A stretch of 57,637 bases of DNA from Candidatus Kuenenia stuttgartensis (GCA_945860915.1 CAMARR010000007.1:101010-158646); one strand, 5' to 3'; shown: positions 35,975 to 46,109, numbered from the stretch's first letter. Numbers and translations: made by a program. The notes: a model not told the origin generated them from the letters alone.

Positions 35975-37324
35975 TCAGGCGACAGGGTCGCCAAATAGAT
36001 AGGTGGGTGTTGATTCTGTGATTCGGAGATTGACTAAAGTCCCGGTTGGGTCGCTCGGATACGGGAAGTGGACGATTCGGTTGTACCGATCGCGCCCTGT
36101 CCAATTATCCGCATTACTCTTGCTCTCACCCTCAACCAAGACCTCGGTGGTCGAACCGACCAAGGTCGCAAATCGCGCAGCGGTGATGCGTCGTTGTACT
36201 TCGAGCACGACCTGATTGCGACGTTCTTTGACTTCGCGAGGGACATCGTCGGGGAAGTCCTCGGCACGCGTTCCCGGCCGTGGCGAGTACTTGAAAACAA
36301 ACGACCCTTGATATTCCACCTCACGCATGAGTGAAATCGACTCCAGGAAATCCTCGTCGGTCTCGCCCGGAAACCCAACGATCCAATCCGTGGCGAGTGC
36401 AAGGTCGGGAACGTACTGGCGAAGTCGATCCACGGCTCGGCGGTAGTCTTCGACCGAGTACCCGCGATTCATGCGGCGAAGGACTCGATCCGAGCCGGAC
36501 TGTACCGGCAGGTGGAGATAGCGATTGATTCGAGGATGGTCAGCAATTGTCTGCGCGAGTTCCGACGTCATGTGATTCGGATGGGATGTCACGAACCCGA
36601 TGCGAAGTAGCCCTTTGACCTCCTCATGGATACGCGTCAAGAGCTTGGCCAGCGTTGAGCCATCGTCCAAATCCAATCCATAGGTATCGATGCGCTGACC
36701 TAGAATTGTAATTTCGATGGCACCGTCGTCTCGAAGGCGCTTGATCTCGTCGATCACACTGTCCTGTGTACGACTGCGTTCGCGTCCCTGTGTGAAGGGG
36801 ACGATGCAGAAGGTGCAGAATTTGTTGCACCCGCGCATGACCGTGACGAACGCCGTGTGTTTCTTGGGTCTGACTGAGATGTCGCGGTCGTACGACAGAT
36901 CCTGGCCGTCCTCGACAGCAAGAATTCGCCGTCCTTCGGACGCTTCATCAACGAGTTCAGCGACATCTTCAAATCTGGATGTTCCAACGACGAGGTCGAC
37001 GTGAGGAGCCCTGAGAAAAATGCGCTCCTTCTGCGACTGCGCCATGCAACCCATGATCCCGATCTTTGCGCCCGGTCGTTCGTCTTTGAGGCGCTTCAAC
37101 GCACCCAAGCGACCATACACCTTGTCCTCGGCATGCTCGCGGACAGAACAGGTGTAGTAGAGCACCACGTCTGCATCGAACGGCGATTCGACTCGCGAAT
37201 AGCCCGCACCCTGCATGCGTCCAGCTACCAGCTCCGAATCAACGCGATTCATCTGGCAACCCATGTCCTCCAGGAAGAAGGACCGTTTCGTGGTGGTCGT
37301 GGACGTCATGATCTGGAGGGCCAT
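35975..37324 (-). CDS. miaB: tRNA methylthiotransferase MiaB
   Basis: MiaB adds a methylthio group to i6A37 of tRNA by radical SAM chemistry. Visible are an N-terminal cluster-binding region (DMGCQMN, TCSVREHAEDKV, GCMAQ), the radical SAM motif RGCNKFCTFCIVP, and a C-terminal TRAM domain. ATG 37324 is preceded by AGGGGG five bases upstream and gives 449 residues; the longer frame to 37390 is rejected. The gene is first in a run with ribD and the 62-residue protein. On the minus strand a TTGACA lies at 37390-37385 in the gap upstream, without a good -10. Confidence 0.95.
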   Translation of the reverse strand: MALQIMTSTTTTKRSFFLEDMGCQMNRVDSELVAGRMQGAGYSRVESPFDADVVLYYTCSVREHAEDKVYGRLGALKRLKDERPGAKIGIMGCMAQSQKERIFLRAPHVDLVVGTSRFEDVAELVDEASEGRRILAVEDGQDLSYDRDISVRPKKHTAFVTVMRGCNKFCTFCIVPFTQGRERSRTQDSVIDEIKRLRDDGAIEITILGQRIDTYGLDLDDGSTLAKLLTRIHEEVKGLLRIGFVTSHPNHMTSELAQTIADHPRINRYLHLPVQSGSDRVLRRMNRGYSVEDYRRAVDRLRQYVPDLALATDWIVGFPGETDEDFLESISLMREVEYQGSFVFKYSPRPGTRAEDFPDDVPREVKERRNQVVLEVQRRITAARFATLVGSTTEVLVEGESKSNADNWTGRDRYNRIVHFPYPSDPTGTLVNLRITESTPTYLFGDPVA

Positions 37325-37383
37325 CGTAGCCCCCTCCCCCCTCCCCTCAAGGGAATACGGCAGACTGCACAACTGATATGGCA

Positions 37384-37623
37384 GTGTCAAGCGCGCTAGA
37401 CACCTCAGAAACTATCCAACAAATCGTGCGAAGTGCCTTGCAAGCATAAACGCCTCCAGTACCCGTACTTTCAGCGCCAAGCGCGAAAGCTGCCGATTGC
37501 CGTTGCGCGGCACACCCGTTGCTAAGTGGTCCATCGGTCGCGCAAGCGACTAGCAAGTGTTGGGTGATAGTTCCAAGAGGGTGGTTCACGGCTTGTCGCC
37601 GTGGTCCGCCCTCTTACTTTTTT
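37384..37623 (+). ncRNA. Candidate structured RNA ending at an intrinsic terminator
   Basis: The stretch is almost completely foldable: GTGTC/GACAC (37384-37388/37399-37403); CTTTC/GAAAG with inner GCGC/GCGC (37468-37489); TGCCG/CGGCA (37491-37495/37508-37512). A stacked stem follows of CACCC/GGGTG (37513-37517/37562-37566), TTGCTA/TAGCAA (37519-37524/37551-37556) and GTCGC-GCAA-GCGAC (37537-37550, a GNRA loop). It ends in an 18-bp terminator hairpin and a T-run on the plus strand, though no plus-strand gene precedes it. The motifs of RNase P RNA, SRP RNA and tmRNA are absent; 6S-like folding was not evident. The 5' end is a guess. It could instead be a structured leader of miaB read on the other strand. 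Confidence 0.45.
37575..37623 (+). terminator. Strong intrinsic terminator with no upstream protein gene
   Basis: AAGAGGG pairs with CCCTCTT and CACGGC with GCCGTG, linked by TGG/CCG and a small mismatch, giving an 18-bp stem (37575-37592/37598-37615) and a TTGTC loop. ACTTTTTT follows. On the plus strand it can only end a non-coding transcript. Confidence 0.75.
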
Positions 37624-37653
37624 CCTAGGACTCTATCGAAGCTGCCGTCAACG

Positions 37654-37680
37654 AAAAAAGGCGTGCCCACAGGGCACGCC
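37654..37680 (-). terminator. Intrinsic terminator of the prepilin gene
   Basis: On the minus strand GGCGTGCCC (37680-37672) and GGGCACGCC (37668-37660) form a 9-bp stem with a 3-base loop, followed by TTTTTT. It lies 25 bases after the stop of the prepilin gene. Confidence 0.9.
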
Positions 37681-37705
37681 TCCAGTCATTCAACCAAGCC
37701 GTCTC

Positions 37706-38341
37706 TTAGCCATCGAAGCCGGGACGAAGCCATCGAAGGCCTTCGATCGGCGAATCGGGTCCTAGGATTGGAATCTCATCGGGGCCGAACTTGTCCGCCT
37801 CGATGAAATCGGTTGAACCTTGCAGATAGAGCACGCAGATCCCGAGCCCCTTGTGCGGAAGGTTTTTCTTGTCTTCATCGGTCACGACTTTCTCAGGCAC
37901 TTTGTTGGCGATGATGACAGTGGACGACGCATTCTTGTCATAGGTCGAGAGCGCATTGCGGCTTTGGCGTGCGACTTGATCCGGCCCCGTGAAGTCAATC
38001 CCTTCAGGAGTTACGTTCGCCAGGTCCGGGTCCGGGCGACGCCCCGTAGACGGGCAAAAGAACAACTCCGCCTCTTTGACGCCCTTGTCCAAATACTGCC
38101 CGCCCCAAACAGCCAAAACAAACGAAGCTCCACTTGCGGTTGGCAAACGCTTGTTGTTGCTCTCGTAAATCCGCAGGAGTCGGTGGATCTCCTGAAGATG
38201 CGACTGGCAAACCGTCTTGTCACGGTTGCGGAGCGCTGGGACGATGGTGAGCAATCCTAGCCCCGCCAAGGTGGCGATGATCGCCATGACGGTCAGGAGT
38301 TCGACGAGGGTAAATCCGCGATCGCGACGCGATGTAACCAT
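37706..38341 (-). CDS. Lone prepilin-like protein
   Basis: This 211-residue protein has a short basic leader and the prepilin site RG|FTLVELLTVMAIIATL with Glu at +5. A globular part follows with two Cys (VCQSHLQEIHRL, FFCPSTG) and no close match I recognise. It has its own terminator and stands apart from the gsp operon. ATG 38341 lacks a Shine-Dalgarno sequence; TATGAT ends seven bases upstream and could make a leaderless message, though no -35 box is evident. It would share the prepilin peptidase with the gsp system. Confidence 0.82.
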   Translation of the reverse strand: MVTSRRDRGFTLVELLTVMAIIATLAGLGLLTIVPALRNRDKTVCQSHLQEIHRLLRIYESNNKRLPTASGASFVLAVWGGQYLDKGVKEAELFFCPSTGRRPDPDLANVTPEGIDFTGPDQVARQSRNALSTYDKNASSTVIIANKVPEKVVTDEDKKNLPHKGLGICVLYLQGSTDFIEADKFGPDEIPILGPDSPIEGLRWLRPGFDG

Positions 38342-38392
38342 GTCCACATCATACCCGAACGAACACTAGGAAATGACCCCATCCATGGCGAA

Positions 38393-38422
38393 CGAGGCGA
38401 CCCCCCGTCGGGGACCGCCTCG
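38393..38422 (-). terminator. Hairpin after metK
   Basis: CGAGGCG (38393-38399) pairs with CGCCTCG (38416-38422), with an inner CCCC/GGGG stem. It follows the metK stop by 30 bases. No U-run follows, so it is either a factor-dependent or a weak terminator of the lspA-to-metK operon. Confidence 0.4.
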
Positions 38423-38451
38423 TCGACGAGCCAAGACGCACCTAAAGTTGC

Positions 38452-39615
38452 CTAGATACCGGCGCCTTTCCGGAGTGCGTCTGCCTTGTCGGTCTTCTCC
38501 CAGGTGAATTCCGGAAGTGCACGACCAAAATGCCCGCCTGCTGCAGTCAGACGGTAGATCGGCCGGAGCAGGTTAAGGCTCTCGGTGATCGCCCGCGGCC
38601 GCAGGTCGAAGTGCTTGCGAACGAGCGCCTCAATGGCGGCGTCCGGGATCCGACCTGTCCCACCGGTCATAACGCGGACCGACAGGGGCTGAGCAATTCC
38701 GATTGCGTAGGAAACCTGAACCTCGCAACGACGGGCGAGGCCCGCCTTGACGATGTTCTTTGCGACCCAGCGGCAAGCGTAGGCCGCCGAGCGATCGACC
38801 TTTGATGGGTCTTTGCCCGAAAAGGCGCCGCCGCCGTGACGCCCCATTCCGCCGTAGGTGTCAACGATAATCTTGCGACCTGTGAGTCCCGAGTCACCGT
38901 GAGGACCTCCGATGACGAATCGGCCGGTAGGATTCACGAAGAACTTCGTCTTCTTGTCCAACAACTGCTTCGGCAGTGCACGCGTCACGAGACTCTCACG
39001 AACGTATTCCGTGATGTCCTTGTTCTTCGCCGAAGCTGCGTGTTGAGTTGAAATCAACACCGTATCGATACGAATCGGGCGATCCTCATCGTCGTACTCA
39101 ACCGTGACCTGCGACTTAGCATCTGGCCGTAGCCAATCCGCACGGCCTTTCTTGCGGTCCTCTGCAAGAAGATTGACGAGTTTGTGGGCCCACATGATCG
39201 GAGCCGGCATCAATTCAGGCGTTTCGTCGCACGCAAATCCGAACATGATGCCCTGATCGCCGGCACCCTGATCAGATTTGTCTTTCTTGTCTACACCGCG
39301 GTTGATATCGGGCGACTGACGATGGACGTAGACACCGACGCCACATGAGTCGAATGAAAATCCGAGAGTGGGATCGGTGTAACCGATATCCTTGATCGTC
39401 GAGCGCACTAGATCCTGATAGTCAAGTTCCGCGGACGTGGTGATCTCCCCCGCAACGATGACGGTGCCGGTAGTTGCGAGAGTCTCGCAAGCAACCCGCG
39501 ACTCCGGATCGACGGCGAGGCACGCGTCGACGACCGCATCAGAGATCTGATCGCACACCTTGTCAGGATGTCCCATGGACACTGACTCCGACGTGAATAC
39601 CTTTCGCTCGACCAT
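38452..39615 (-). CDS. metK: S-adenosylmethionine synthetase
   Basis: MetK makes S-adenosylmethionine from methionine and ATP. Motifs: [30 protein letters not shown], and the P-loop-like [19 protein letters not shown]. 387 residues is normal. It begins 7 bases after waaA and is the last gene of the operon. No SAM riboswitch is visible, as there is no leader. Confidence 0.97.
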   Translation of the reverse strand: MVERKVFTSESVSMGHPDKVCDQISDAVVDACLAVDPESRVACETLATTGTVIVAGEITTSAELDYQDLVRSTIKDIGYTDPTLGFSFDSCGVGVYVHRQSPDINRGVDKKDKSDQGAGDQGIMFGFACDETPELMPAPIMWAHKLVNLLAEDRKKGRADWLRPDAKSQVTVEYDDEDRPIRIDTVLISTQHAASAKNKDITEYVRESLVTRALPKQLLDKKTKFFVNPTGRFVIGGPHGDSGLTGRKIIVDTYGGMGRHGGGAFSGKDPSKVDRSAAYACRWVAKNIVKAGLARRCEVQVSYAIGIAQPLSVRVMTGGTGRIPDAAIEALVRKHFDLRPRAITESLNLLRPIYRLTAAGGHFGRALPEFTWEKTDKADALRKGAGI

Positions 39616-39622
39616 GTCTAAT

Positions 39623-40909
39623 TCACTCCGTGGAGACGCAAAGGGTCTCTTTGATCGCCGCTACCGCAAGGGCTGTGGCCCCACGGCTCCGTTCGATGAC
39701 CCCCGCGGCGGAAGATCCTCGTTGTCGTGCAACTCGAGGAGCCCCACAAACATCGGCAAGCCGATGTCCGAGTGACTCCGTGGTAGGAACCATATCCAAT
39801 GCCCCTGCTTCTGCGAGCAGCACAACCAAATCTTTGATCGACCCGACGTGACTGCCCACCGCAATGGGAATCCCGAATCGTGCCGGCTCCAAGGGGTTAT
39901 GGCCACCGATCGGCACCCATGTCCCCCCAAGTAATGCAATATCCGCACAAGCGTACAAGTTTGCCAGCTGCCCCATGGTGTCAATGACACAAACACGGGC
40001 GGTTCCCTTGTCCCGTGCAGACCAGAGGCTCACGGGCACCCCCCTTGCGGCGCAGATCGAAACGACCTCGGAAACACGCTCTAAATGGCGCGGCGCGACC
40101 AAGAGGCGCGCCATCGGGTATGCGCCCGATCCCGCAAGAAATGCGTCTAGAATGATCTCGTGCTCCCCGGGATGCGTGGAACCCGCGATTACAACGGGTG
40201 CATCCTCGGAAATGCCCAACTCGGCCCGAAACTGCGTCCGAAATCCAGACGGGTCCGTAAAATCCAAATTATCCGCCTTGATGTTTCCCGCAGAAATGAC
40301 CCTATCAGGGCTCACGCCAAGGGCGATCAGCCGTTCGGCATTCGATACTGACTGGGCTAGCCATCGCTTTGGGGACCGAAAGACCCAGGGGCAAACGGCA
40401 GCAAAGAGGCGGTATCGCCAGACGCTGGTCATCGAGATCCGAGCATTGACCACGACAACCGGCACTGCGTCCAGCCCCGCTTGGCGAAGCCAATTCGGCC
40501 AAAGTTCGCATTCCGCAAGCACCGCCACGCTAGGCCGAATCTTTCGAAACGCTCGCCTAACGGAGAACGCGAAGTCGAGCGGGCTCGGACGAATCACCAC
40601 CCCATGGGGATAAGTGTTCCGTGCCATCTCCAGCCCCTTTGGGGTAGTCACAGTCAAGACGATTTGCGGCGGAGGCGAGAAAGCCTGAAGTTCACGAATG
40701 AGGCTCCGAATTGCCAAGACCTCACCAACTGACACGGCGTGGATCCAGACCCGAGGTGCGCCAGACTCCGGAATCGTTTCGAATCCACCGAGTCTCTCGC
40801 CCAGCGGACTGTCCTTCCGACCGCACAACCGCCGCGCGACGAACCACGGCACCCCTACAGCGAGTAAGAGGATGACATCGAGGATCGTCGCGACGAAAGT
40901 TCCGATCAC
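39623..40909 (-). CDS. waaA: 3-deoxy-D-manno-octulosonic acid (KDO) transferase
   Basis: WaaA adds KDO to lipid A, so the cell makes LPS. It has an N-terminal membrane anchor ([17 protein letters not shown]), a GT-B fold with the conserved [18 protein letters not shown], and the donor-site motif [17 protein letters not shown] chose GTG 40909, which overlaps the secA stop as GTGA and gives 428 residues, the usual size. The frame runs open to 40951 inside secA, which I reject. Confidence 0.94.
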   Translation of the reverse strand: MIGTFVATILDVILLLAVGVPWFVARRLCGRKDSPLGERLGGFETIPESGAPRVWIHAVSVGEVLAIRSLIRELQAFSPPPQIVLTVTTPKGLEMARNTYPHGVVIRPSPLDFAFSVRRAFRKIRPSVAVLAECELWPNWLRQAGLDAVPVVVVNARISMTSVWRYRLFAAVCPWVFRSPKRWLAQSVSNAERLIALGVSPDRVISAGNIKADNLDFTDPSGFRTQFRAELGISEDAPVVIAGSTHPGEHEIILDAFLAGSGAYPMARLLVAPRHLERVSEVVSICAARGVPVSLWSARDKGTARVCVIDTMGQLANLYACADIALLGGTWVPIGGHNPLEPARFGIPIAVGSHVGSIKDLVVLLAEAGALDMVPTTESLGHRLADVCGAPRVARQRGSSAAGVIERSRGATALAVAAIKETLCVSTE

Positions 40910-43548
40910 GGCCGCGTATCGGCTCCGGAGCCCGGAACGACCCCGTGACACTTCTTGTATTTCTGCCCGCTTCCGCAGGGGCAGTCGTCATTCCGTCCGA
41001 CCTTTGGAATCTCGCGCTTAAAAGGACGCGCCGGTTCCTTGGGAGCCGGCCGATCATCCGTCGCTGGAGTCTCCTCAGCCGAAACTACTTGACGCGCCAC
41101 AGGTGCCGGAGCATCCTCGATGGCGGGGGTCGGAGCGGCCTTGTACTCAACAGCTCCTGCGAAGTGATTCTCTGGAGCCAATTCGACCTCAGGTCGTGCA
41201 ATCTCCAAACGAAGAACGTAGTCGGTCACATGATCTTGAATGGACCGCAACATTTCCTCGAATAGCGAATAGCCTTCCTTCTTATAGGCGACCTTCGGGT
41301 CCTCGCTGGCGTAGCTACGAAGCCCGATCCCACCACGGAGGGCATCCATGTTGTAGAGATGGTCCTTCCACTTCGAATCGAAGGCATCGAGAAGCAGATA
41401 CTTCTCAATCGCACGCATCATGTCGCCGTACCCGGCTTCCTTCGCATCATATGTATCTTTGATTGAAGCCAGCACATAGCGATTGGCGTCCGCTGGGATC
41501 TTTGGAATATCCGTCAATTCCGCGCCGCACTTGCGGCGGACCCAATCCGCGATGTCCTTACGGCCTTCATCGGTCATCAACCCCTTCTCATCGAGCGCAC
41601 GCTCGACAAGAATCTTCACGGTCTCGGTCCACATGGTGTCGACGAGTCCGCGCAGATCCTCGCCGCGCAGAATGCGTTGACGATATTCATAGACTAGCGT
41701 GCGCTGTTCGTTCATGACTTCGTCGAACTCAAGAAGTCGTTTTCGAATATCGAAATTTCGTTCTTCAACCTTTTTCTGGGCTCGCTCAACCGAGCGCGTC
41801 ACCCATCGGTGTTCGATAGCTTCGTCGTCCTTGAGTCCAAGACTCGCGAGCATCTGCGTGACCTTCGGCCCGGCGAAGCGACGCATGAGGACGTCCTCAA
41901 GCGACAGATAGAACCGAGACGATCCGTTATCACCCTGCCGGCCTGAGCGGCCCCGGAGCTGATTGTCGATGCGTCGCGCCTCGTGTCGCTCGGTACCGAT
42001 GATGTGGAGTCCGCCAACCTGAGGAACACCGGTGCCCAGCTTGATGTCGGTACCACGCCCGGCCATGTTGGTCGCAATCGTCACGTGGCCAGGCTGACCG
42101 GCTTTGGCAACGATCTCGGCCTCGCGCGCGTGCTGTTTAGCGTTCAGCACTTCATGGACGATGCCTTTGCGATTAAGTACGTTCGAGAGCTTCTCCGACT
42201 TCTCGATCGACGTAGTTCCGACTAGAACCGGTCTCCCCTTCTTGTTCGACTCCAAAATGTCCTCGACGACGGCCATGAACTTTGCGTTCTCTGTTGCGTA
42301 AACCTTGTCCTCCAAATCCTTGCGAACCATCGGTCGATTCGTCGGGATGACCGTGACGTCGAGGTTGTAGATCTTGAGAAACTCACCAGCTTCCGTAATG
42401 GCGGTTCCCGTCATTCCCGCGAGCTTCTTGTAGAGTTTGAAGAAGTTCTGAAACGTGATCGTTGCGAGAGTCTGACTCTCGGCACGAATTTGGATTCCCT
42501 CTTTGGCTTCGACCGCCTGATGCAGTCCATCGCTCCAACGACGTCCATGCATGAGTCGACCCGTAAACTCGTCGACGATCACCACTTCTCGGCCTTCATC
42601 ACCTTCCTGCACGACGTACTCGGTATCACGCTCGTAGAGGTGATGGGCGCGCAACGACTGCTCAAGCAGATGCGGCCATTCGATGAACGGGCCCGAATAA
42701 AAGGACTCGATCCCCACGATTTTTTGCGCAGTGACGATGCCCTCCTCCGTTAACAGTGCCTGATGCTCTTTCTCCTTGACCTCGAAGTGTTCCCCCTTAA
42801 CCAACTTGCGAGCAACGGCATCCGCCTTGTAGTACTTGACGATGTCACCTTCGGCTTGTCCTGAGATGATCAGCGGTGTTCGCGCTTCGTCGATGAGAAT
42901 ATTGTCAACTTCGTCCAGAATGGCGTAGTTCCGGCGCTGGACCTGCTCGTCGATCGATCCCTTCATATTGTCGCGAAGGTAGTCGAATCCGAACTCGTTG
43001 TTCGTCCCATACGTGATGTCGGCCGCATAGGCTTCCTTCCGCTCCTGATTGCCGATGTCGGCCCGAATCACACCCAGCGACATCCCGAGCGACTCGTAGA
43101 CAGGCCCCATCCATTCGCGATCGCGCGTCGCAAGGTAGTCGTTCACCGTAATGACGTGAACGCCTTTCCCCGAAAGCGCATTAAGGTACGCGGGACACGT
43201 CGCAACGAGAGTCTTGCCTTCGCCCGTGGTCATTTCCGCAATGCGGCCGAGATGGAGGACGATTCCGCCAACCATTTGGACATCGTAGTGGCGAAGGCGA
43301 ATGCGACGTGTTGAGACCTCACGCACGAGTGCGAATGCATCGACGAGAATGTCATCAAGCGTCTCGCCGCCCGCGAGGCGCGCCTTGAGGCGATCCGTCT
43401 CCTCGCGGAGCTCGGCGTCTGTCTTCTTGCCCAGAGCCGGTTCCCGTGCATTGATCGCTTGTACCCTCGGCATCACGCGTCGGACTTCACGATCGTTCCG
43501 TGAAGGAAACAACTTAAGGAACTTGCTGACGTATTCTTCGAGGATCAT
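40906..43548 (-). CDS. secA: Preprotein translocase ATPase SecA
   Basis: SecA drives proteins through SecYEG. All main parts are visible: the Q-motif region and [11 protein letters not shown] Walker A (MTTGEGKT), [15 protein letters not shown], the second helicase half with [13 protein letters not shown], and a C-terminal zinc domain [15 protein letters not shown] Pro/Ala-rich linker precedes that end. 880 residues. Its ATG overlaps the response-regulator stop (ATGA). Confidence 0.97.
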   Translation of the reverse strand: MILEEYVSKFLKLFPSRNDREVRRVMPRVQAINAREPALGKKTDAELREETDRLKARLAGGETLDDILVDAFALVREVSTRRIRLRHYDVQMVGGIVLHLGRIAEMTTGEGKTLVATCPAYLNALSGKGVHVITVNDYLATRDREWMGPVYESLGMSLGVIRADIGNQERKEAYAADITYGTNNEFGFDYLRDNMKGSIDEQVQRRNYAILDEVDNILIDEARTPLIISGQAEGDIVKYYKADAVARKLVKGEHFEVKEKEHQALLTEEGIVTAQKIVGIESFYSGPFIEWPHLLEQSLRAHHLYERDTEYVVQEGDEGREVVIVDEFTGRLMHGRRWSDGLHQAVEAKEGIQIRAESQTLATITFQNFFKLYKKLAGMTGTAITEAGEFLKIYNLDVTVIPTNRPMVRKDLEDKVYATENAKFMAVVEDILESNKKGRPVLVGTTSIEKSEKLSNVLNRKGIVHEVLNAKQHAREAEIVAKAGQPGHVTIATNMAGRGTDIKLGTGVPQVGGLHIIGTERHEARRIDNQLRGRSGRQGDNGSSRFYLSLEDVLMRRFAGPKVTQMLASLGLKDDEAIEHRWVTRSVERAQKKVEERNFDIRKRLLEFDEVMNEQRTLVYEYRQRILRGEDLRGLVDTMWTETVKILVERALDEKGLMTDEGRKDIADWVRRKCGAELTDIPKIPADANRYVLASIKDTYDAKEAGYGDMMRAIEKYLLLDAFDSKWKDHLYNMDALRGGIGLRSYASEDPKVAYKKEGYSLFEEMLRSIQDHVTDYVLRLEIARPEVELAPENHFAGAVEYKAAPTPAIEDAPAPVARQVVSAEETPATDDRPAPKEPARPFKREIPKVGRNDDCPCGSGQKYKKCHGVVPGSGADTRP

Positions 43549-44396
43549 GACTCTCCTCGCGCGGGTCCCCCGCGCGTCACCCTTCGATTACGAAGGGCTC
43601 GTTTGACGAACGCCAACAACACTTCGGTCTCGAAGGGTTTCACAACGAATCCATCGATGAGACGGAAGTTGCTGGCGTCAATGCTCGCTGCTGTAGCGAG
43701 AATGAATGGAATGTCTTTAGTGGAAGGGTCGCTTCGGATCTTGGTGGCAAGATCTAGGCCTGTAGCCTCCGGCATCTCAAGATCCGAGATGATGAGATCG
43801 GGAATCTGGCGAGCTATCGCGATCATTGCGTCCGCAACACGGTGCACCTTCGAAACCCGGTATCCCTGACGTGTGAGCACCGACTCAACGCCCGCGGCAA
43901 TATTGACGTCATCATCAACGACGAGAACAGTCAGCGCGTCCGCTGCGGGCTCTACAGGGCGTGCTGCGCGTTCCATTTCGGCGACGACATTCGCAAATGT
44001 CGGCACGCCCTCGCGCTGCCAGGCGCGCTCAATGTCGAGTTTCAGCTCCGCGTTCTGCCGGCGCAGCGTGAGCCAAGTGTCAAAATCGTCCATCGCCCCG
44101 TGAAGCTCGAGGTCATCGTGCGTATCGACCGCGAAGAAAAAATCATCTCGAACAAGCAGCTCCTGAAAGACCAACTTCATGAACGGATAGCGTCGATTTC
44201 CGAGACGCAGAGTCCACCGCCGCATCTTCCCTTGGCGGCGCTCGTCCGTGAAGTGGCTGAGAACCTCTTCGGCTGTGGTGCACGCGGAGAAGTCAAAGTG
44301 CGGTCGACGACGGGACGTATCGTCCCCCCATGCGACGGCAAGATACGTCTCGACGGCCTTTGCAAGCATCGAGGGTGGTGTCGCCTCGAGTCTCAT
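43545..44396 (-). CDS. Response regulator with an unrecognised N-terminal domain
   Basis: This 283-residue protein ends in a receiver domain (about 152-270). It has the acidic VVDDDVN, the phospho-acceptor Asp in [19 protein letters not shown] and the Lys in VVKPF. Residues 1-145 are an unrecognised domain with [32 protein letters not shown] and an amphipathic helix ([15 protein letters not shown]). There is no DNA-binding domain and no kinase gene nearby. Both ends are coupled by ATGA overlaps to pyrD and secA, so it is made together with the secretion motor. Confidence 0.87.
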   Translation of the reverse strand: MRLEATPPSMLAKAVETYLAVAWGDDTSRRRPHFDFSACTTAEEVLSHFTDERRQGKMRRWTLRLGNRRYPFMKLVFQELLVRDDFFFAVDTHDDLELHGAMDDFDTWLTLRRQNAELKLDIERAWQREGVPTFANVVAEMERAARPVEPAADALTVLVVDDDVNIAAGVESVLTRQGYRVSKVHRVADAMIAIARQIPDLIISDLEMPEATGLDLATKIRSDPSTKDIPFILATAASIDASNFRLIDGFVVKPFETEVLLAFVKRALRNRRVTRGGPARGES

Positions 44397-45328
44397 CCGT
44401 GGGGCCTCGGTACGATCAGAGACTGCCGGTATGAAGCTAAATCAGAAATCGTCTCATCGTCGATCCATGACTGAAGCGCCGATGCGATTTCGACCGCTGC
44501 GGAAGGGTCTGCGAAGTTGGATGTCCCGACCTGTACCGCAGTTGCGCCTGCGACGATGAACTCCATTACGTCGTCAGCGTCTCGAATACCACCGATGCCC
44601 ACTATCGGGACTTCGACTGCGCGAGCAACTTTGTGAACGGCGTACAACGAAAGCGGCTTGATCGCGGGGCCCGAGAGTCCGCCGACACCGAGCTTTGAAC
44701 CGAGGCGCGGGAGCTTTCGTCGCCAATCAATTGCCATACCTAGATACGTGTTTGTTAAAGCGAGAGCATCCGCGCCACCGCGAACCGCTGCACGAGCGAT
44801 TGGGACGATATCGGTGATATTGGGCGTCAATTTCACCCAAAGGGGCTTTCGCGTTCGTTGCCGACATCTATTGACCAATGACTCGAGCAATGCCACATCA
44901 ATCCCGAAGTCGAGGCCTCCGGAGACGTTTGGACACGAAACGTTCAACTCAAGTGCGTCGCATGCTGATACGTCGTCGAATCGCGAAACCAGCATCTCGA
45001 AATCTTGAGCCGACTCTCCCGCCACATTCACGATGCGCACACACGGAAGCTGCGCGAACTGAGGCATGATGTCTCGGATGAACACGTCAACGCCGGGATT
45101 CATGATTCCAATGGAATTCAACATCCCAGAGGGAGTCTCGCAGATCCGTGGCGGCGGGTTGCCTCCGCGCGGTTGAGTTGTGACGCTCTTCGTGACCACC
45201 CCGCCGATGGCGCCCAAATTGACGCCTTGTTCGAGTGCCTCTAGCCCGGCACCAAATGTCCCCGACGCAACGAGAATAGGGTTGCGAAGCGCAATCCCCC
45301 CTACGTTGACTTCCATGGACTTGCTCAT
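44393..45328 (-). CDS. pyrD: Dihydroorotate dehydrogenase, class 1B type
   Basis: This pyrimidine-synthesis flavoprotein has 311 residues. The class 1 signature includes LVASGTFGAG, SIGIMNPGVD and the catalytic Cys in LNVSCPNVSGG. IVGIGGIRDADDVMEFI binds the FMN phosphate. Class 1B enzymes usually need the PyrK iron-sulphur partner, and no pyrK is adjacent. Its ATG overlaps the lspA stop as ATGA. Confidence 0.93.
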   Translation of the reverse strand: MSKSMEVNVGGIALRNPILVASGTFGAGLEALEQGVNLGAIGGVVTKSVTTQPRGGNPPPRICETPSGMLNSIGIMNPGVDVFIRDIMPQFAQLPCVRIVNVAGESAQDFEMLVSRFDDVSACDALELNVSCPNVSGGLDFGIDVALLESLVNRCRQRTRKPLWVKLTPNITDIVPIARAAVRGGADALALTNTYLGMAIDWRRKLPRLGSKLGVGGLSGPAIKPLSLYAVHKVARAVEVPIVGIGGIRDADDVMEFIVAGATAVQVGTSNFADPSAAVEIASALQSWIDDETISDLASYRQSLIVPRPHG

Positions 45329-45819
45329 GGATGAGCCTTGCTCGAGCTAGGTGGGTGCTTTGACATGCCGAACACCAAAATCGGCGCACCGCATGTAATG
45401 AGTGAATCGGCGACGTTGAATACCGGGAAGCGCCATGCACCCAAAATCACAGAGACAAAGTCGCGAACATGGCCCAGTTCCGCGAACACATTGTCATGCA
45501 AATTGCCGATTGCGCCAGCAATGACGGCGGCAAACGCAGCGTTGAGCCAAAACCCATCACCGGCATGTCGATTCCAAAGGACCACGAGCGCAATGGTGAG
45601 CAAGCCGCGTACCACAATCCAGACCACCGGCTTCACGTCCTGAAACAAGCTCCAAGCCATCCCGGAGTTCCGGACATTGGTGATTTCCAACCAACCTGGA
45701 ATCACCACAATGCCCTGGTAACCATTGGCAGGCACGGCAGTAAACGCCCAACTCTTTGTCCAAAGGTCCAACCCGACCCCGACAACGACTGCAAGTAAGA
45801 AGGCCCAGTGGATTCTCAC
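45325..45819 (-). CDS. lspA: Lipoprotein signal peptidase
   Basis: LspA cleaves lipoprotein signal peptides in the inner membrane. It has four hydrophobic segments and the catalytic Asp pair in GHVRDFVSV and FPVFNVADSLI. GAIGNLHDN is in place of the usual GNLIDR. 164 residues is normal. It uses a GTG start that overlaps the stop of the upstream 68-residue gene. At least two lipoprotein substrates are encoded in this window. Confidence 0.94.
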   Translation of the reverse strand: MRIHWAFLLAVVVGVGLDLWTKSWAFTAVPANGYQGIVVIPGWLEITNVRNSGMAWSLFQDVKPVVWIVVRGLLTIALVVLWNRHAGDGFWLNAAFAAVIAGAIGNLHDNVFAELGHVRDFVSVILGAWRFPVFNVADSLITCGAPILVFGMSKHPPSSSKAHP

Positions 45820-46022
45820 GTTGGGATTTCCGCTTCTGCCAAAACGTCCCGAACGTCCGCAGCCGCGGCCCTCACCTCAGCCGCCAAAAGCGGATGGACG
45901 CTCTGAAGAGAGCCCTCCCCTACACCGGCACCCAACCACCGATCCTCGAGGATCCGGAGGGCGCGGGTAAGGGCGGCAATCGACACATGCGGTGTGTCAG
46001 GATTCCCCGGACTCTTCATCAT
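45816..46022 (-). CDS. Small protein of unknown function (68 aa)
   Basis: This 68-residue protein is mostly helical (SIAALTRALRILEDRWL, HPLLAAEVRAAAADVRDVLAEAE). I do not recognise it. It is probably the first gene of the lspA-to-metK operon and is coupled to lspA by a GTGA overlap. ATG 46022 or 46019 could be the start; no clear Shine-Dalgarno sequence precedes either. It is a weaker call than its neighbours. Confidence 0.55.
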   Translation of the reverse strand: MMKSPGNPDTPHVSIAALTRALRILEDRWLGAGVGEGSLQSVHPLLAAEVRAAAADVRDVLAEAEIPT

Positions 46023-46080
46023 GATAGGACTTAGGGGGGATTCTAGGTTCTTCGTCAGGGTGGATCAACGAACTATCGAT

Positions 46081-46109
46081 TTGACGGAACCCCTTTCTAG
46101 CCCTAGGTT
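46081..46109 (+). promoter_or_regulatory. Candidate promoter of the recombinase operon
   Basis: TTGACG (46081-46086) and TAGGTT (46104-46109) are 17 bases apart, as expected for a sigma-70-type promoter. The -10 match is weak (3 of 6). The recombinase ATG follows 9 bases after it, so the message would be nearly leaderless. Confidence 0.3.

Larger units (their letters stand above)
37325..37705. other. 380-base gene-free region
   Basis: This is the only stretch above 300 bases without a protein gene. It holds a chain of inverted repeats (37384-37615), a plus-strand terminator at 37575-37623 and a minus-strand terminator for the prepilin gene at 37654-37680. The promoter and leader of miaB must lie here on the minus strand. 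I see no credible frame. Confidence 0.8.

Noticed and set aside
37325-37623. RNase P RNA, tmRNA or SRP RNA
   Set aside because: The conserved cores of these RNAs were not found on either strand.
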